Origin: Sinomicrobium weinanense
Lineage (GTDB): Bacteria > Bacteroidota > Bacteroidia > Flavobacteriales > Flavobacteriaceae
Direction: 5' to 3'
Assembly: GCF_018863395.1 (NCBI RefSeq)
Contig: NZ_JAHKRR010000004.1
Location: 1 to 64,000 of the forward strand
Length of the DNA stretch: 64,000 bases
The notes under the pieces were generated by a model. It did not search any database and was not told where the DNA came from. It saw only the letters and a program-made list of their open reading frames with translations. Positions 43,833 to 52,181 of the stretch are shown in pieces. A program made the translations under genes and the position numbers. Each line of letters opens with the position of its first letter. Positions within the stretch are counted from its first letter, which is position 1.

Positions 43833-44624
43833 ATGAGATATATACACAGGATGCCATTTGTGCTGTTGATGTTAATAGCCATGGTATGGATGCAGTCGTG
43901 TAAGAGCACCAGGGCCGTAGCCGAAGGAGAGGCCGTCCGCGACCTCCCCGCAAGGCAGATCATCAAAAGGCATTACAAGAACGAGCTGGATTTTAAAACT
44001 GTTGTCGGAAGAATGCATGTGAATTACGATAATGGCTCTTCCTCCCAGGGTGTTAACCTGAGTTTCCGGATGGAAAAGGACAAGGCCATATGGCTCAGTG
44101 CTACCATGAACCTGGCAAAAGTGTACATTACTCCCGAAAGGGTGAGCTTTTACAACAAGCTAGACAATAGCTATTTCGACGGCGACTTTACCTATCTGAG
44201 CCATCTTCTGGGCACCGAGTTGGATTTCGAAAAAGTGCAGAACATGTTGCTGGGCCAGGCTATGTTCAATCTCAGGGACGATTCTTATAATTCCCTGGTT
44301 GTGAACAATAACTACCAGTTAAAGCCCGTTAAGGATATGGATTTCCTCAAAGTATTGTTTCAGGTGGAGCCCGCCAATTTCAAAATAGGGCGGCAGTTGT
44401 TATCCGAACCGGAGGCCGGAAGGCAACTGGATATCGAATATAAGACCTATCAGCAGGTGGCAGAGCAGATATTTCCTGAAGAGATCGGGATCAGCGCGCG
44501 CGAGAACGGTAAGGAAACCAGGATCGATATAAAATACAGGAACATAGAGTTTAACCGTAAAGTAAGATTTCCTTACAGCATCCCAAAGGGATACAAGGAA
44601 ATAAACCTGAAAGGAGAACTGTAA
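43833..44624 (+). CDS. DUF4292-family lipoprotein
   Basis: The product has 263 residues from the ATG at 43833; it has lipobox MVWMQSCKST with the lipidated cysteine at about residue 22. The segment GRMHVNYDNGSSSQGVNLSF and SATMNLAKVYITPERVSFYN show the DUF4292 pattern of alternating strands, similar in outline to LolA/LolB-like folds (inference). It is probably attached to a membrane in the periplasm. Close partner of the following EnvC-like gene in many Bacteroidetes. Function unknown. Confidence 0.82.
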   Translation: MRYIHRMPFVLLMLIAMVWMQSCKSTRAVAEGEAVRDLPARQIIKRHYKNELDFKTVVGRMHVNYDNGSSSQGVNLSFRMEKDKAIWLSATMNLAKVYITPERVSFYNKLDNSYFDGDFTYLSHLLGTELDFEKVQNMLLGQAMFNLRDDSYNSLVVNNNYQLKPVKDMDFLKVLFQVEPANFKIGRQLLSEPEAGRQLDIEYKTYQQVAEQIFPEEIGISARENGKETRIDIKYRNIEFNRKVRFPYSIPKGYKEINLKGEL

Positions 44625-44651
44625 AATAACCCGGATTTGGATATATATTAA

Positions 44652-45881
44652 ATGATGATCTGCATGACGAGAGAACGCATTTTTTTACTGTTGATGACCC
44701 TTCTGTTCTGCAGTTTTGCAAATGCGCAGAACAGGGAGCAAAAAGAACTGGAGGCCAAAAGAGCCCGTTTGCAGGAAGAAATAAGGCAGATCAACACCCT
44801 TTTGTCTCAGCAGAAAAAGGAACGGCAGAATGTGGTTACCGAGGTGGAAGACCTCAACCAGAAGATCAGGGTACGACAGGAACTCATACAAGTGACCAAC
44901 CGCCAGGCCAATCTTCTCAACCGCCAGGTCAACAACAATATGAAAAAGATAGCCGATCTGAGAAAAGAGCTCGGCACCTTAAAGGAAGATTATGCCGGGA
45001 CCATACGCCGCAGCTATAAGGGCAAGTCCAGGCAAAACAGGTTGATGTTCCTGCTCTCTTCCGAGAGTTTTTTCCAGGCTTATAAGCGTTTGCAATACAT
45101 GAAGCAATACGCCGATTACCGGAAAGAACAAGGGCGTTCCATAGAAGCTAAGACCATAGAGCTCCAGGAGCTCAATAAAGGCCTTATAGCCCAGCGCAAG
45201 GAAAAAGAAGTGCTGATCGGTGAGAACAAGAAGGAACAGCAGGCCCTGGAAAAAGAAAGGCAGGAACAACAGGCGCTCATTGCCAGTATCCGGAAAAAGG
45301 AATCGAAATACAATTCCCAGATCACCAAAAAACGCAGGGAGACAAAAGCCATAGACCGGCAGATAGAAAAACTGATCCGGGAAGCCATTGCCGAATCTAA
45401 CAAAAAAGCAGGGAAAAGCAGCAGTAATGCCACCTTTGCACTGACCCCGGAAGCCAAGGTCATCGCCAATAATTTTTCTGCCAACAAGGGCAAGCTGATA
45501 TGGCCGGTAGAAAAGGGAGTGAAGAGCAAAGGGTATGGAGAGTATTCCGATCCGGTCTATCCCGCGGTAAAAAACTTTAACAACGGGGTGATCATTTCCA
45601 CCCAGAGAGGAGAAAAGGCCCGGGCTGTCTTTGACGGGGAAGTGTCGGCCATTATCGCCGTTCCCGGGGCTAACAAGGCCGTACAGCTACGACATGGAAA
45701 TTACATCACAACCTATTACAACCTCGGTAAGATCTATGTGAAAAAAGGACAGAAAGTGTCTGCAAAAACACAGCTCGGAGAAATATTTACCAGCCCTTCT
45801 ACCGGGAAGACCGAACTCAAGTTTTTCCTGTACAGGGATACCAATCGCCTGAATCCGGAACAATGGATTTACAGGATGTGA
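44652..45881 (+). CDS. EnvC-like murein hydrolase activator with degenerate LytM domain
   Basis: The product has 409 residues. A signal peptide (LLLMTLLFCSFANAQ) leads to a coiled coil of about 200 residues (LEAKRARLQEEIRQINTLLS...). The C-terminal domain (about 285-409) is LytM/M23-like: LIWPVEKGVKSKGYGEYSDP and LRHGNYITTYYNLGKIYV. The zinc-binding H-x-H pattern is gone: Y-Y-N-L replaces Y-x-H-L, and the final histidines are replaced by KTELKFFLY. As in EnvC, it should activate an amidase and not cut itself. Alternative start at 44664. Confidence 0.85.
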   Translation: MMICMTRERIFLLLMTLLFCSFANAQNREQKELEAKRARLQEEIRQINTLLSQQKKERQNVVTEVEDLNQKIRVRQELIQVTNRQANLLNRQVNNNMKKIADLRKELGTLKEDYAGTIRRSYKGKSRQNRLMFLLSSESFFQAYKRLQYMKQYADYRKEQGRSIEAKTIELQELNKGLIAQRKEKEVLIGENKKEQQALEKERQEQQALIASIRKKESKYNSQITKKRRETKAIDRQIEKLIREAIAESNKKAGKSSSNATFALTPEAKVIANNFSANKGKLIWPVEKGVKSKGYGEYSDPVYPAVKNFNNGVIISTQRGEKARAVFDGEVSAIIAVPGANKAVQLRHGNYITTYYNLGKIYVKKGQKVSAKTQLGEIFTSPSTGKTELKFFLYRDTNRLNPEQWIYRM

Positions 45882-45907
45882 TACAAACAACCTGAAAAAA
45901 AGATATC

Positions 45908-46543
45908 ATGTTACCAACCGACACCCTTTTGCTATTTGCTCTCGCTGCCCTGATCATGGTAATGAGCCCGGGGCCCAACATGGTCTATCTCATATCCCGC
46001 TCCCTTTCACAGGGAAAAGAAGCCGGGGTCATTTCCCTTTTCGGAGTGATATGTGGTTTCCTGTTTCATATCGTTATGGTGTCTTTTGGCCTTACGGCCA
46101 TATTTTTTGCCATTCCCTATGCTTATTTGACTGTAAAGGTGCTCGGGATAGGATATTTGTTGTTCCTGGCCTATAAGGCCGTAAAATCTGGGAAAAACGA
46201 TCTTTTTAGTGCAGACCGTACGCTAAAAAACGATTCAAAGATCAGATTGTTCCATGTCGGTTTCCTCACCAATGTATTGAATCCAAAGATGGCAGTTTTC
46301 TATCTGTCTCTTTTCCCGCAGTTCATAAAACCGGAATACGGTTCAGTCCTCACACAGAGTTTCCAGTTAGGCGTTGTACAGGTGTTGATCAGCTTTTCAG
46401 TAAACTTTCTGATTGTCATCTTTGCCGCCCGGATGTCGGTATGGTTTTCAAGGAATCCCTCCTGGGCAAAGTTTCAGCGCTGGTTTATGGCTAGTGTGCT
46501 TACCGGACTTGCCGTAAAAATGGCATTTACAAAAGCCAGGTAA
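45908..46543 (+). CDS. LysE-family amino-acid exporter
   Basis: The product has 211 residues with about six membrane helices. The N-terminus ALAALIMVMSPGPNMVYLIS has the SPGPN motif of LysE/RhtB exporters, and VGFLTNVLNPKMAVFYLSLF is the conserved loop with helix 4. It pumps an amino acid or similar small molecule out of the cytoplasm. It is 26 bases downstream of the EnvC-like gene but probably an unrelated function. Confidence 0.9.
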   Translation: MLPTDTLLLFALAALIMVMSPGPNMVYLISRSLSQGKEAGVISLFGVICGFLFHIVMVSFGLTAIFFAIPYAYLTVKVLGIGYLLFLAYKAVKSGKNDLFSADRTLKNDSKIRLFHVGFLTNVLNPKMAVFYLSLFPQFIKPEYGSVLTQSFQLGVVQVLISFSVNFLIVIFAARMSVWFSRNPSWAKFQRWFMASVLTGLAVKMAFTKAR

Positions 46544-46635
46544 AACACCTCTTTTCCGCCAAAAAGGAATAAAATCTTCACCCATCTGCGCAACAAAGAA
46601 GATCGAACAAAATCAGGTTTTTGTAGCCGGCTATA

Positions 46636-47031
46636 TTATTTGGCCAGTATGCCTTGTTGTTCCATAACAGGTAGGTCGGTCAGGGCGCTTTCCCGGATCG
46701 TGTTTTTGGAGAACAGGTATTTCTTTTCATACAGCTTGCCCTCCGAGAAGAAAGTGACGTAAAACTCGTTGTGAAGCCCGAAAACCTCTTCCTGGACCAG
46801 CTCTATCTTGGCAAAATCCCTTGCACCCACTACCCCTATGCCGTGCCGCATTACAGAAGTCCTGGTGTCCCCGTCATAACCCCTGGAAACCACCAATACC
46901 ATTTCTATGGGAGTTTTCTGGTTGTTAATGATATAGGCATTCCAGTCTTTGGAGAGGAATTCTTCATTCCATTCCCTGACCACGGCAACATATACATCCT
47001 TGACAACGGGGATTTCTATGTCTTTCTTCAT
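46636..47031 (-). CDS. Small conserved protein encoded just after pheS
   Basis: The product has 131 residues from the ATG at 47031; an earlier in-frame start reaches back into pheS. No signal peptide is visible. It starts KKDIEIPVVKDVYVAVVREW and continues KDWNAYIINNQKTPIEMVLVV, then MRHGIGVVGARDFAKIELVQ. Close relatives are widespread in Bacteroidetes and sometimes mislabelled as a phenylalanyl-tRNA synthetase subunit, because of the neighbouring gene. It has no synthetase domain. Function unknown. Confidence 0.75.
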   Translation of the reverse strand: MKKDIEIPVVKDVYVAVVREWNEEFLSKDWNAYIINNQKTPIEMVLVVSRGYDGDTRTSVMRHGIGVVGARDFAKIELVQEEVFGLHNEFYVTFFSEGKLYEKKYLFSKNTIRESALTDLPVMEQQGILAK

Positions 47032-47080
47032 AACGGGAAAATGTTTATCCTGGATAAAAAGTCTTCGGACAATCGCGCCC

Positions 47081-48100
47081 TTAAAGAACGGATTTGAACT
47101 GCCCCAGAAAGCGTACATCATTCTCACTGAGCATGCGGATGTCCGGTATCTGGTGCAACAGCATCGCTATACGGTCTATTCCTATACCAAAAGCAAAACC
47201 AGAGTATTCAGTGGAATCTATATTGCAATTTTTCAATACGTTAGGGTCAACCATACCGCATCCCATGATCTCCAGCCAGCCGGTGCCCTTGGTGATCTTA
47301 TAGTCCGATTCCGTTTCTAGGCCCCAGTATACATCCACTTCGGCACTGGGTTCCGTAAACGGGAAATAGGAAGGCCGCAGGCGTATTTTCGATTTTCCGA
47401 ACATTTCCTTGGTGAAATACTGCAGGGTCTGTTTCAGGTCGGCAAAAGAAACGCCTTTGTCGATGTAAAGTCCTTCCACCTGGTGAAAAAAGCAGTGCGA
47501 ACGCGCCGAAATGGCCTCATTACGGTATACCCGGCCAGGAGAAATAGTTCGTATTGGCGGTTTGTGTTCCTCCATATAGCGCACCTGTACTGACGAGGTG
47601 TGTGTCCGCAACAGGATATCCGGATCGGTCTGGATAAAGAAAGTATCCTGCATATCCCTTGCAGGGTGGTATTCCGGGAGGTTCAGGGCGGTAAAGTTGT
47701 GCCAGTCGTCCTCTATTTCAGGCCCTTCGGAAACATTAAAACCGATACGCGAAAAAATATCGATGATCTGGTTTTTAACGATAGAGATCGGATGGCGTGC
47801 CCCCAGGGGAATCGGCTCCGCAGGGCGTGTCAGGTCACCGTAAATACTTTTCTGGTCTGCCTGGCTTTCCAGGGCTTCCTTTAAAGCGTTTACCTTTTCC
47901 TGAGCAGCGTTTTTAAGGTGGTTCACAGCCTGGCCAAATTCCTTTTTCTCTCCGTTGGGAACACTTTTAAAAGCAGCAAAGAAATCGTTGAGCACCCCTT
48001 TTTTGCCGAGATACCTGATCCGGAATGCTTCTATTTCTTCTTTATCCGAAGAGGTAAATTGCTCTACCTCGGTAATGTATTCCTTAATCTTGTCTATCAT
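47081..48100 (-). CDS. pheS: Phenylalanine-tRNA ligase subunit alpha
   Basis: The product has 339 residues from the ATG at 48100, which matches known PheS N-termini (MIDKIKEYITEVEQF); a longer frame upstream is non-conserved. Class II motifs are PIRTISPGRVYRNEAISARS (motif 2 region) and GFAFGIGIDRIAMLLHQIPD (motif 3). HCFFHQVEGLYID lies in the substrate pocket. It joins phenylalanine to tRNA-Phe with PheT, which is not in this window. Confidence 0.97.
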   Translation of the reverse strand: MIDKIKEYITEVEQFTSSDKEEIEAFRIRYLGKKGVLNDFFAAFKSVPNGEKKEFGQAVNHLKNAAQEKVNALKEALESQADQKSIYGDLTRPAEPIPLGARHPISIVKNQIIDIFSRIGFNVSEGPEIEDDWHNFTALNLPEYHPARDMQDTFFIQTDPDILLRTHTSSVQVRYMEEHKPPIRTISPGRVYRNEAISARSHCFFHQVEGLYIDKGVSFADLKQTLQYFTKEMFGKSKIRLRPSYFPFTEPSAEVDVYWGLETESDYKITKGTGWLEIMGCGMVDPNVLKNCNIDSTEYSGFAFGIGIDRIAMLLHQIPDIRMLSENDVRFLGQFKSVL

Positions 48101-48274
48101 GGAGCAACTTTTTTTATGAATATGGCAATTTTTACTGGTTTCTCCCCTTCGGGACCAGCAAAAAACGAAGGACAGCCCCCCCTTTTCCTCTGAAGCGGGG
48201 ACAACCGCCGATTTCATTGGAATACGAAAAGTTGCCATCCCGCCTTAACAGAGAGCAAATTTACTTTTTTTTAC

Positions 48275-48631
48275 TTATTTTATAAATTCTTTCTCCATAA
48301 AATACTGTACGATGGCCTCTTTCATCAAAACCGATTGCTCTCCTGCTTTTAAATGAGGGAGTTGCTCCTTGGTGTTGTAATGGGGCCAGCCGTCCTTGTC
48401 GATATAGTCAAATTCATAATAGCCATAAGGTTCCAGAAGCCTGCATATGGCAATGTGCATCAGGTTGATCTTGTCGTCCTTTTTGAATTTCCGGCCCAGT
48501 TGCCCCAGTTCCTGTACGCCGATAAGATATATAATAGAGTCCAGGTCCAGGGTATCGCCATCGGCAAACTTTCCGGACAGCTTTTTTACCAGGATATCCC
48601 AGCGCTCTTTCAGTTTTTCGTCTCTAGTCAT
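48275..48631 (-). CDS. Conserved protein of unknown function
   Basis: The product has 118 residues from the ATG at 48631. It starts MTRDEKLKERWDILVKKLSG, then SIIYLIGVQELGQLGRKFKK and HIAICRLLEPYGYYEFDYID. Length, charge and the KKDDKINLMHIAICRLL segment suggest a small helical cytoplasmic protein; related proteins are seen beside pheS in Flavobacteriaceae. No enzyme motif recognised. Confidence 0.68.
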   Translation of the reverse strand: MTRDEKLKERWDILVKKLSGKFADGDTLDLDSIIYLIGVQELGQLGRKFKKDDKINLMHIAICRLLEPYGYYEFDYIDKDGWPHYNTKEQLPHLKAGEQSVLMKEAIVQYFMEKEFIK

Positions 48632-48712
48632 GTTTTGAAATTCAGTATTGCAAATGTACAAAGTGATGCAGCAAATCGTAAATCAAAAATCGTAATTCGT
48701 AAATCATTTATA

Positions 48713-48720
48713 TATCTTTG
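48713..48720 (+). promoter_or_regulatory. -7 box of the cvpA promoter
   Basis: TATCTTTG, a perfect TAnnTTTG element, 25 bases before the cvpA start. Direct repeats of AAATCGTAA (48672 and nearby) precede it. Confidence 0.45.
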
Positions 48721-48744
48721 ATATCACGATCAAGATAAAACAGC

Positions 48745-49275
48745 ATGAATTATATAGACATAGCGATCGGGGTACTTATCGTTTTCGGCTTTGTACGCGG
48801 GCTTTTCAAGGGGCTTTTTGTGGAAATAGCTTCGCTGGCAGCCCTGATCCTGGGAATTTATTTTGCCATACACTTTTCGTATATAGCCGGGGATTACCTG
48901 GAAAACTATGTAGACTGGGATGAGAAATACCTCAACCTCGCCGCTTTTATCCTTGTGTTTTGTGTGGTGATCATAGTGGTATCTCTCGCCGGAAAACTCC
49001 TGACAAAAATTGCTGATTTTGCAGCATTGGGCCTGCTCAACAAAGTCCTGGGCGGTCTCTTCGGCGGATTGAAAGTAGTGGTGGTCATAGGGGCCCTCCT
49101 GGTCTTTTTTGATGCTACCGACAATGTAATGAGCTTTGTGGATGCAGAAAAGAAGAGGACCTCTGTGTTGTATACACCCGTTAAAGAGATTGGGGAGGCC
49201 GTGTTCCACCTGGTGCTTGAAAATAAGGATGAAAATCTCGGTCTCGGTTGGGAGCTATCGGACCCTGATCCTTAA
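48745..49275 (+). CDS. cvpA: CvpA-family membrane protein
   Basis: The product has 176 residues with four membrane helices in the first 125 residues (NYIDIAIGVLIVFGFVRGLF, VEIASLAALILGIYFAIHF, FILVFCVVIIVVSLAGKLL and VVVVIGALLVFF). GLLNKVLGGLFGGLKV is the family signature loop. In E. coli CvpA is needed for colicin V secretion and affects cell envelope stress responses; here the role is likely a housekeeping envelope function. Confidence 0.88.
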   Translation: MNYIDIAIGVLIVFGFVRGLFKGLFVEIASLAALILGIYFAIHFSYIAGDYLENYVDWDEKYLNLAAFILVFCVVIIVVSLAGKLLTKIADFAALGLLNKVLGGLFGGLKVVVVIGALLVFFDATDNVMSFVDAEKKRTSVLYTPVKEIGEAVFHLVLENKDENLGLGWELSDPDP

Positions 49276-49423
49276 AGTCCGTTAATATGCGTACATCCCT
49301 GTACGACAGGAATGTCTTCTCAATAACGCACCGTAAAAAAGGGATATGAGATGTGCCTTTCTCATTGTCTGGTATGTTAATAAATGTTAATTTTGAAAAA
49401 CCAATCAATACCAGGCAACTTAT

Positions 49424-51211
49424 ATGTACCTCTTGTTTAGAACTCCATGTATTTTTATATGGATATTATTTTTTTCCGTTCACATCGGTTACGCCGCACC
49501 TATACAGGAGGCCTCTTCCAAAGCTCCGCAAACAGATGTAATAAACCTGTTGGATAGCCTGTATATAACCGGGAGCAGGTTCTTGCAGAAAAGGGATTTT
49601 TCCCCGGCGCAACAGCACTTTGAAGAAGGTTTGTCCATAGCTAAAAAACAGGGTGACTCTCTCTATACAGGTCGTCTTTACAATGGATTGGGGGCCGTAG
49701 CTCTTTATCAGAATCAGAACGGGCGGGCGCTGGAATACTTTCATACCAGCCTGGCTTATATAAACAAGGACCGATATCCTGACGATGTGGCCAAAGTATT
49801 TTCCAATATGTCAGCGCTCTATGCAAGGCTTAAGGAATTTGAAAAGGCAAAAGACCTGTTGGAAGAAGCTCTTGAATTTGTCGGAGAAAAGACTTTGATA
49901 CGGCTTAACCTGTTGGCCAATCTAGCTTCATTGTGTATGGACCTTGAGGATTTTGATCGTGCGGAAGCTCTTGTCAATGAAACTCTTATGCTGGCTGATG
50001 AGCTTGGCCAGCCCATGATGAAAGCTGTTATGCTGGGTAATCTGGTAAAAAGATACACGGACCAGGGGCGATGGCAGGAAGGGATAAAAGCGGGGGAGGA
50101 AAGCCTGAAAATAAGAGATAGCCTGGGGTTGGGCAGCCCGATGATTACATTGAATAACCTGGGATATGCCTGGCAAAAATCAGGGCGGACAGACAAAGCA
50201 GAAGAATACTATCGTCGGGCTCTTGAAGAAGCTGAAGGCGAATACCGGCTACAACTATTGCTCAACCTTGCAAACCTTGCCCGGGAAACCGGAGACCTGC
50301 GGGGTTCCCTCCGTTGGTTTGATGCCTATAACGAACTGAAAGATTCCCTGGCCGCACTTGACTACCGGGCAAAAGTGGCCGAACTCACCGAAAAATATGA
50401 ATCGGATAAAAAGCAATTTCAGATAGATAATTTGCAGGCAGAAAAGGAATTACAGGCCGAACTCATCAACCGGCAAAAGATCCTGGTGGTTGCTTCCCTG
50501 GCATTATTACTGTTGTTTGCGGGATTGATATACGTGTGGATAAAACAGAACAAAACCCGGCAGGCCCTGGAAAAATCCAGGATACAACAGCGCTTTCTGC
50601 TTACACAGCTCAACCCGCATTTTATTTTTAACGCCCTGCAAAGCGTACAGAATTTTATCTTTAAGAATGAAAAGGAAACCTCGGTAGAATATCTGGGCAG
50701 CTTTGGCAAACTTATAAGGTCCGTACTGGAAAGCTCAGACAGGGAAACCATTTCACTGGAGAAAGAGATGGAAATGATACACAATTTTCTTCATCTTCAA
50801 CAATTGAATTCAGACCACAGTTTTATGTTCGAGATCACGGAAGAGCTGCCGGAAGAAACAGATGCGTATTATATTCCGGTAATGCTGGTACAACCCTTTG
50901 TAGAGAATGCCGTGATCCACGGAGTGAAAGGTGTTCCGGAAGGAAAAATACAGGTAGGCATAAAAAACGGAGAAGCAGGGCATATGTTACAGGTTGAGAT
51001 ATGCGATAATGGAAGAGGGATAGATCCCGAACGAAAACAAAATGCAGATGCCCTTCACCGTTCCATGGGAATGGAGATCGTAAATAAGAGAATACGCGAA
51101 TTCAATAAGGGAAGTGAAAGGAAGATACACGTGGAGATAACACCTTTCCGGGAAGATACCGATTTTCCCGGAACCAGGGTGCTTATAGACCTGCCGATAC
51201 TCTGGGAATGA
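49424..51211 (+). CDS. LytS-type sensor histidine kinase with TPR sensor
   Basis: The product has 595 residues. Signal/anchor about 1-25, then a periplasmic array of tetratricopeptide repeats (about 35-310, with FSNMSALYARLKEFEKAKDL and TLNNLGYAWQKSGRTDKAEE). A coiled segment (KKQFQIDNLQAEKELQAELI) leads to a membrane helix near 350-370. The kinase core has LNPHFIFNALQSVQNF with His399 as phosphorylation site and NGRGIDPERKQN in the ATP lid. It sends phosphate to the LytTR regulator encoded 58 bases downstream. The signal sensed is unknown. Confidence 0.92.
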   Translation: MYLLFRTPCIFIWILFFSVHIGYAAPIQEASSKAPQTDVINLLDSLYITGSRFLQKRDFSPAQQHFEEGLSIAKKQGDSLYTGRLYNGLGAVALYQNQNGRALEYFHTSLAYINKDRYPDDVAKVFSNMSALYARLKEFEKAKDLLEEALEFVGEKTLIRLNLLANLASLCMDLEDFDRAEALVNETLMLADELGQPMMKAVMLGNLVKRYTDQGRWQEGIKAGEESLKIRDSLGLGSPMITLNNLGYAWQKSGRTDKAEEYYRRALEEAEGEYRLQLLLNLANLARETGDLRGSLRWFDAYNELKDSLAALDYRAKVAELTEKYESDKKQFQIDNLQAEKELQAELINRQKILVVASLALLLLFAGLIYVWIKQNKTRQALEKSRIQQRFLLTQLNPHFIFNALQSVQNFIFKNEKETSVEYLGSFGKLIRSVLESSDRETISLEKEMEMIHNFLHLQQLNSDHSFMFEITEELPEETDAYYIPVMLVQPFVENAVIHGVKGVPEGKIQVGIKNGEAGHMLQVEICDNGRGIDPERKQNADALHRSMGMEIVNKRIREFNKGSERKIHVEITPFREDTDFPGTRVLIDLPILWE

Positions 51212-51269
51212 TCTGTACAAAGAAAACGAGGACATTCTTTCAGGCCGGATTTTATCGCAAAAGAGCAAA

Positions 51270-52052
51270 ATGTGCATGAAAAGTTCAATAAAACATACGG
51301 GGACCACTTGTCTGATTGTAGAGGACGACGATCGGTCGGGAGAATTCATCGCTTCCGTCCTGACTGAAAAATTTAAGGGATTGCATATATACAAAGCAGA
51401 AAACCTGGAAGAAGCGGAAGAGGTGTTTTATACCATACAGCCGCAACTCCTCTTTCTGGATATCAATCTCCCGGATGGTAATTCTTTTGAACTGCTGGAA
51501 AAAATTTACGGTAAAAGAGAACACGATTTTAAGGTGATCTTTATTACCGCCTATGCCGATTATGCCGTAGAGGCCTTCCGGTACAGCGCCCTGGATTTTT
51601 TGCTCAAACCCGTTACTCCCAAAGAAATAGAGACTGCGGTGAAAAGAGTGATCGAAACATTGCAACAGGAAACTTACTATCTGCAATTGGAGGCCTTTTT
51701 TCAAAATTACAGGAAAGAAAGAAGCCCGGAAAAAAAGATTGTTCTGAAAACCTCCGACCGGATTCATGTCATAAAAACAAAGGATATTTGTTATGCACAG
51801 GCAGACAATAATTATACGGTTTTTTCTCTGGAGCCGGATAAAAAGATAGTGGTTTCACAGCCATTAAAAGTTTTTGAAGAAAAACTGTCTCCACTTGGTT
51901 TTATGCGTGTACATCAATCTTATCTGGTCAATTTTGCTCATGTAGTTATGTACCGCAAAAAAGAAGAGCATCTTGTTTTAAATAATGGATCCCATATCCC
52001 TGTTTCCAAAAGTAAAAAGGCAGGAGTCCTTTTGTTTTTTGACTCTTTGTAA
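51270..52052 (+). CDS. LytTR-family response regulator
   Basis: The product has 260 residues. Receiver domain (about 12-125): acidic pocket IVEDDD, phosphoacceptor Asp64 in LLFLDINLPDG, and conserved FLLKPVTPKE. LytTR DNA-binding domain (about 153-258): IVLKTSDRIHVIKTKDICYA and FMRVHQSYLVNFAHVVMY. Phosphorylation by the upstream kinase should switch binding to direct repeats in target promoters. Candidate targets are the secreted protein genes just downstream. An alternative start is two codons in. Confidence 0.93.
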   Translation: MCMKSSIKHTGTTCLIVEDDDRSGEFIASVLTEKFKGLHIYKAENLEEAEEVFYTIQPQLLFLDINLPDGNSFELLEKIYGKREHDFKVIFITAYADYAVEAFRYSALDFLLKPVTPKEIETAVKRVIETLQQETYYLQLEAFFQNYRKERSPEKKIVLKTSDRIHVIKTKDICYAQADNNYTVFSLEPDKKIVVSQPLKVFEEKLSPLGFMRVHQSYLVNFAHVVMYRKKEEHLVLNNGSHIPVSKSKKAGVLLFFDSL

Positions 52053-52181
52053 AAATTGAATGCTCGGAAATTCCTTGTAATTACTCATCAGGGCATTTCA
52101 AATACTAAAACAATTGGAGGTGCTGTGTTTTTATGGGATATATCGGCTAATTTTACGAGACAGAACCCAAAGATTTACACG

